Positions 5,848 to 6,746 of a DNA stretch of 6,746 bases are shown here, piece after piece. The notes below the pieces were generated by a model. It did no database searches. It was not told where the DNA came from and saw only the letters and a program-made list of their open reading frames with translations. Positions within the stretch are counted from its first letter, which is position 1. Each line of letters opens with the position of its first letter. Position numbers and translations under genes: made by a program. The stretch is from Cloacibacillus sp. GTDB taxonomy: Bacteria > Synergistota > Synergistia > Synergistales > Synergistaceae. The stretch spans positions 1 to 6,746 of the forward strand of contig NZ_JAJBUX010000047.1 in the NCBI RefSeq assembly GCF_020860125.1, in the 5' to 3' direction.

Positions 5848-6746
5848 ACCACCCCGCCGGAGGCGAACTTGGCAGAACGATCGAGCGTTTCACCGACTAC
5901 CTCCGGCTTGAGCGCGGCTGCAGCGAAAACACGCAGCGCGCCTACAACTCCGATATGCAGATATGGCTCGCGCACTGCGAGGTCAGCGGACACGACCCTC
6001 TTGACATGCAGGCCGACGCCATCTCGCGTTTTCTGCTTGCGCAGCAGGGAGAGGGACGAAAAAAGTCCTCCGTGCAGCGGCTGGGGGCGATGCTTCGATC
6101 CTTCGCGCGCTTTTTGCAGTACGACGGCGTCACCGACAATCTGCCGCGCCTCGCGCCGCTGCCGGCGAGGACGAAGGCCCTGCCGCAGGTGATGACCGAG
6201 GGCGAGGTGCAGCGGATAATCAACGCCTGCGAAGACGGCACGCCGGTCGGCAAACGCGACCGGGCCTTTATCGAACTCGCCTACGGAGCGGGCATGAGGG
6301 CCTCCGAGCTCTGCCATGTGAGGCTGCGCGACCTTGACGCAGCGAACGGTATACTCTACGCGCGCGGCAAGGGCGATAAAGAGCGGACGATCCCCTATAT
6401 AGGGGCGGTCCGCCGCGTCATCGAGGAATATATCGCGGAACACCGTCCGAAGCTCGATAAACACGGGGCGGAGTGGCTCTTCCTTTCAAGAAACGGGAGG
6501 CAGCTGCACCGCGAGACGTTATGGGTGATCATGCGGAAGCGAGGACTGATGGCGAACATCCCTGCCGCGCGGCTCCACCCGCATGTGCTGCGCCACACCT
6601 TCGCGACACACCTGCTGCGCAACGGCATGGACCAGCGCACGCTGCAGGAGATACTGGGACACAGCTCGATCATGACGACGGAAAAATATACGCACATGGA
6701 TACGGAGCTGAGGGATTATTACGACCGTTTCCATCCAAGAGCTTGA
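5844..6746 (+). CDS. xerD: tyrosine recombinase, XerD type
   Basis: A 300-residue tyrosine site-specific recombinase. An N-terminal SAM-like core-binding domain spans about residues 8-100 and the catalytic domain about 112-290. The full catalytic set is present: R152 (GAGMRASEL), K176 (RGKGDKER), H247 and R250 (HPHVLRHTF), H273 (LGHSS) and the nucleophile Y282 (TTEKYTHM). Length and the C-terminal FHPRA match chromosomal XerD (E. coli XerD also ends HPRA) rather than phage integrases. With a partner, or alone in single-Xer species, such enzymes resolve chromosome dimers at dif near the terminus. The start ATG overlaps the Nudix stop and has GGAGG at 5831-5835 with 8-base spacing. No att-like repeats or integron features adjoin it, and base composition matches its neighbours, so a housekeeping role is favoured. 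XerC identity is the main alternative. Confidence 0.85.
   Translation: MNHPAGGELGRTIERFTDYLRLERGCSENTQRAYNSDMQIWLAHCEVSGHDPLDMQADAISRFLLAQQGEGRKKSSVQRLGAMLRSFARFLQYDGVTDNLPRLAPLPARTKALPQVMTEGEVQRIINACEDGTPVGKRDRAFIELAYGAGMRASELCHVRLRDLDAANGILYARGKGDKERTIPYIGAVRRVIEEYIAEHRPKLDKHGAEWLFLSRNGRQLHRETLWVIMRKRGLMANIPAARLHPHVLRHTFATHLLRNGMDQRTLQEILGHSSIMTTEKYTHMDTELRDYYDRFHPRA

Noticed and set aside
5814..6464. Long minus-strand open frame of 216 codons opposite xerD
   Set aside because: GC-rich coding DNA often leaves the antisense frame open. The plus strand encodes a complete recombinase with all catalytic residues, and the antisense protein shows no recognisable motif.
5844..6746. Tyrosine recombinase as a phage or island integrase
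   Set aside because: Size, the HPRA C-terminus, operon overlap with a housekeeping gene and neighbour-like composition favour chromosomal XerD. No attachment-site repeats or cargo genes are seen, though sequence beyond 6746 is not available.
1..6746. CRISPR arrays, tRNA/rRNA genes, riboswitches, insertion sequences or an undescribed multi-gene system
   Set aside because: Almost every base lies in a recognised housekeeping gene. The only gap over 20 bases (3752-3856) is explained by a terminator, a probable promoter and a ribosome binding site.

Overview
The window is a compact, GC-rich, entirely plus-strand stretch of bacterial housekeeping chromosome. It holds the 3' end of mutL followed by seven complete genes: miaA, ispH, rpsA, def, fmt, a Nudix hydrolase gene and a xerD-type recombinase gene. 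Gene content and protein style (a five-domain S1 protein next to ispH, MutL with endonuclease-type motifs, the MEP isoprenoid pathway) fit an anaerobic bacterium. My best guess is the phylum Synergistota (Cloacibacillus/Synergistes-like), but this rests on recall of similar proteins, not on a search.

Layout: two transcription units meet at one intergenic gap. Unit 1 (bases 2-3751) is mutL(3' end)-miaA-ispH-rpsA. The first three genes are chained by 4-base ATGA stop/start overlaps, and rpsA follows ispH after 17 bases behind a consensus AGGAGG ribosome binding site. It closes with a strong intrinsic terminator (3776-3810, 13-bp perfect stem plus T5). A likely sigma-70-type promoter (TTGAGC, 17 bases, TACAAT) lies partly inside that terminator and would start unit 2, def-fmt-Nudix-xerD (3857-6746). 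Unit 2 is also tightly packed: a 1-base TAATG overlap, a 3-base gap and an ATGA overlap. The window ends exactly at the xerD stop codon.

Working together: most genes serve translation. MiaA prenylates A37 of tRNAs using dimethylallyl diphosphate. IspH makes that substrate in the last step of the MEP pathway and is encoded immediately after miaA. S1 binds mRNA on the ribosome. Fmt formylates initiator Met-tRNA and Def removes the formyl group from new proteins. MutL (mismatch repair), the ADP-ribose-pyrophosphatase-like Nudix enzyme and XerD (chromosome dimer resolution) add genome and nucleotide maintenance.

I found no mobile element, CRISPR array, RNA gene, phage gene or unknown system. Points worth a second look are modest: the terminator/promoter overlap, two start codons that should be moved downstream (rpsA and def), the arginine-rich tail of S1, the unfused ispH/rpsA pair in different reading frames, and a perfect hairpin inside ispH.
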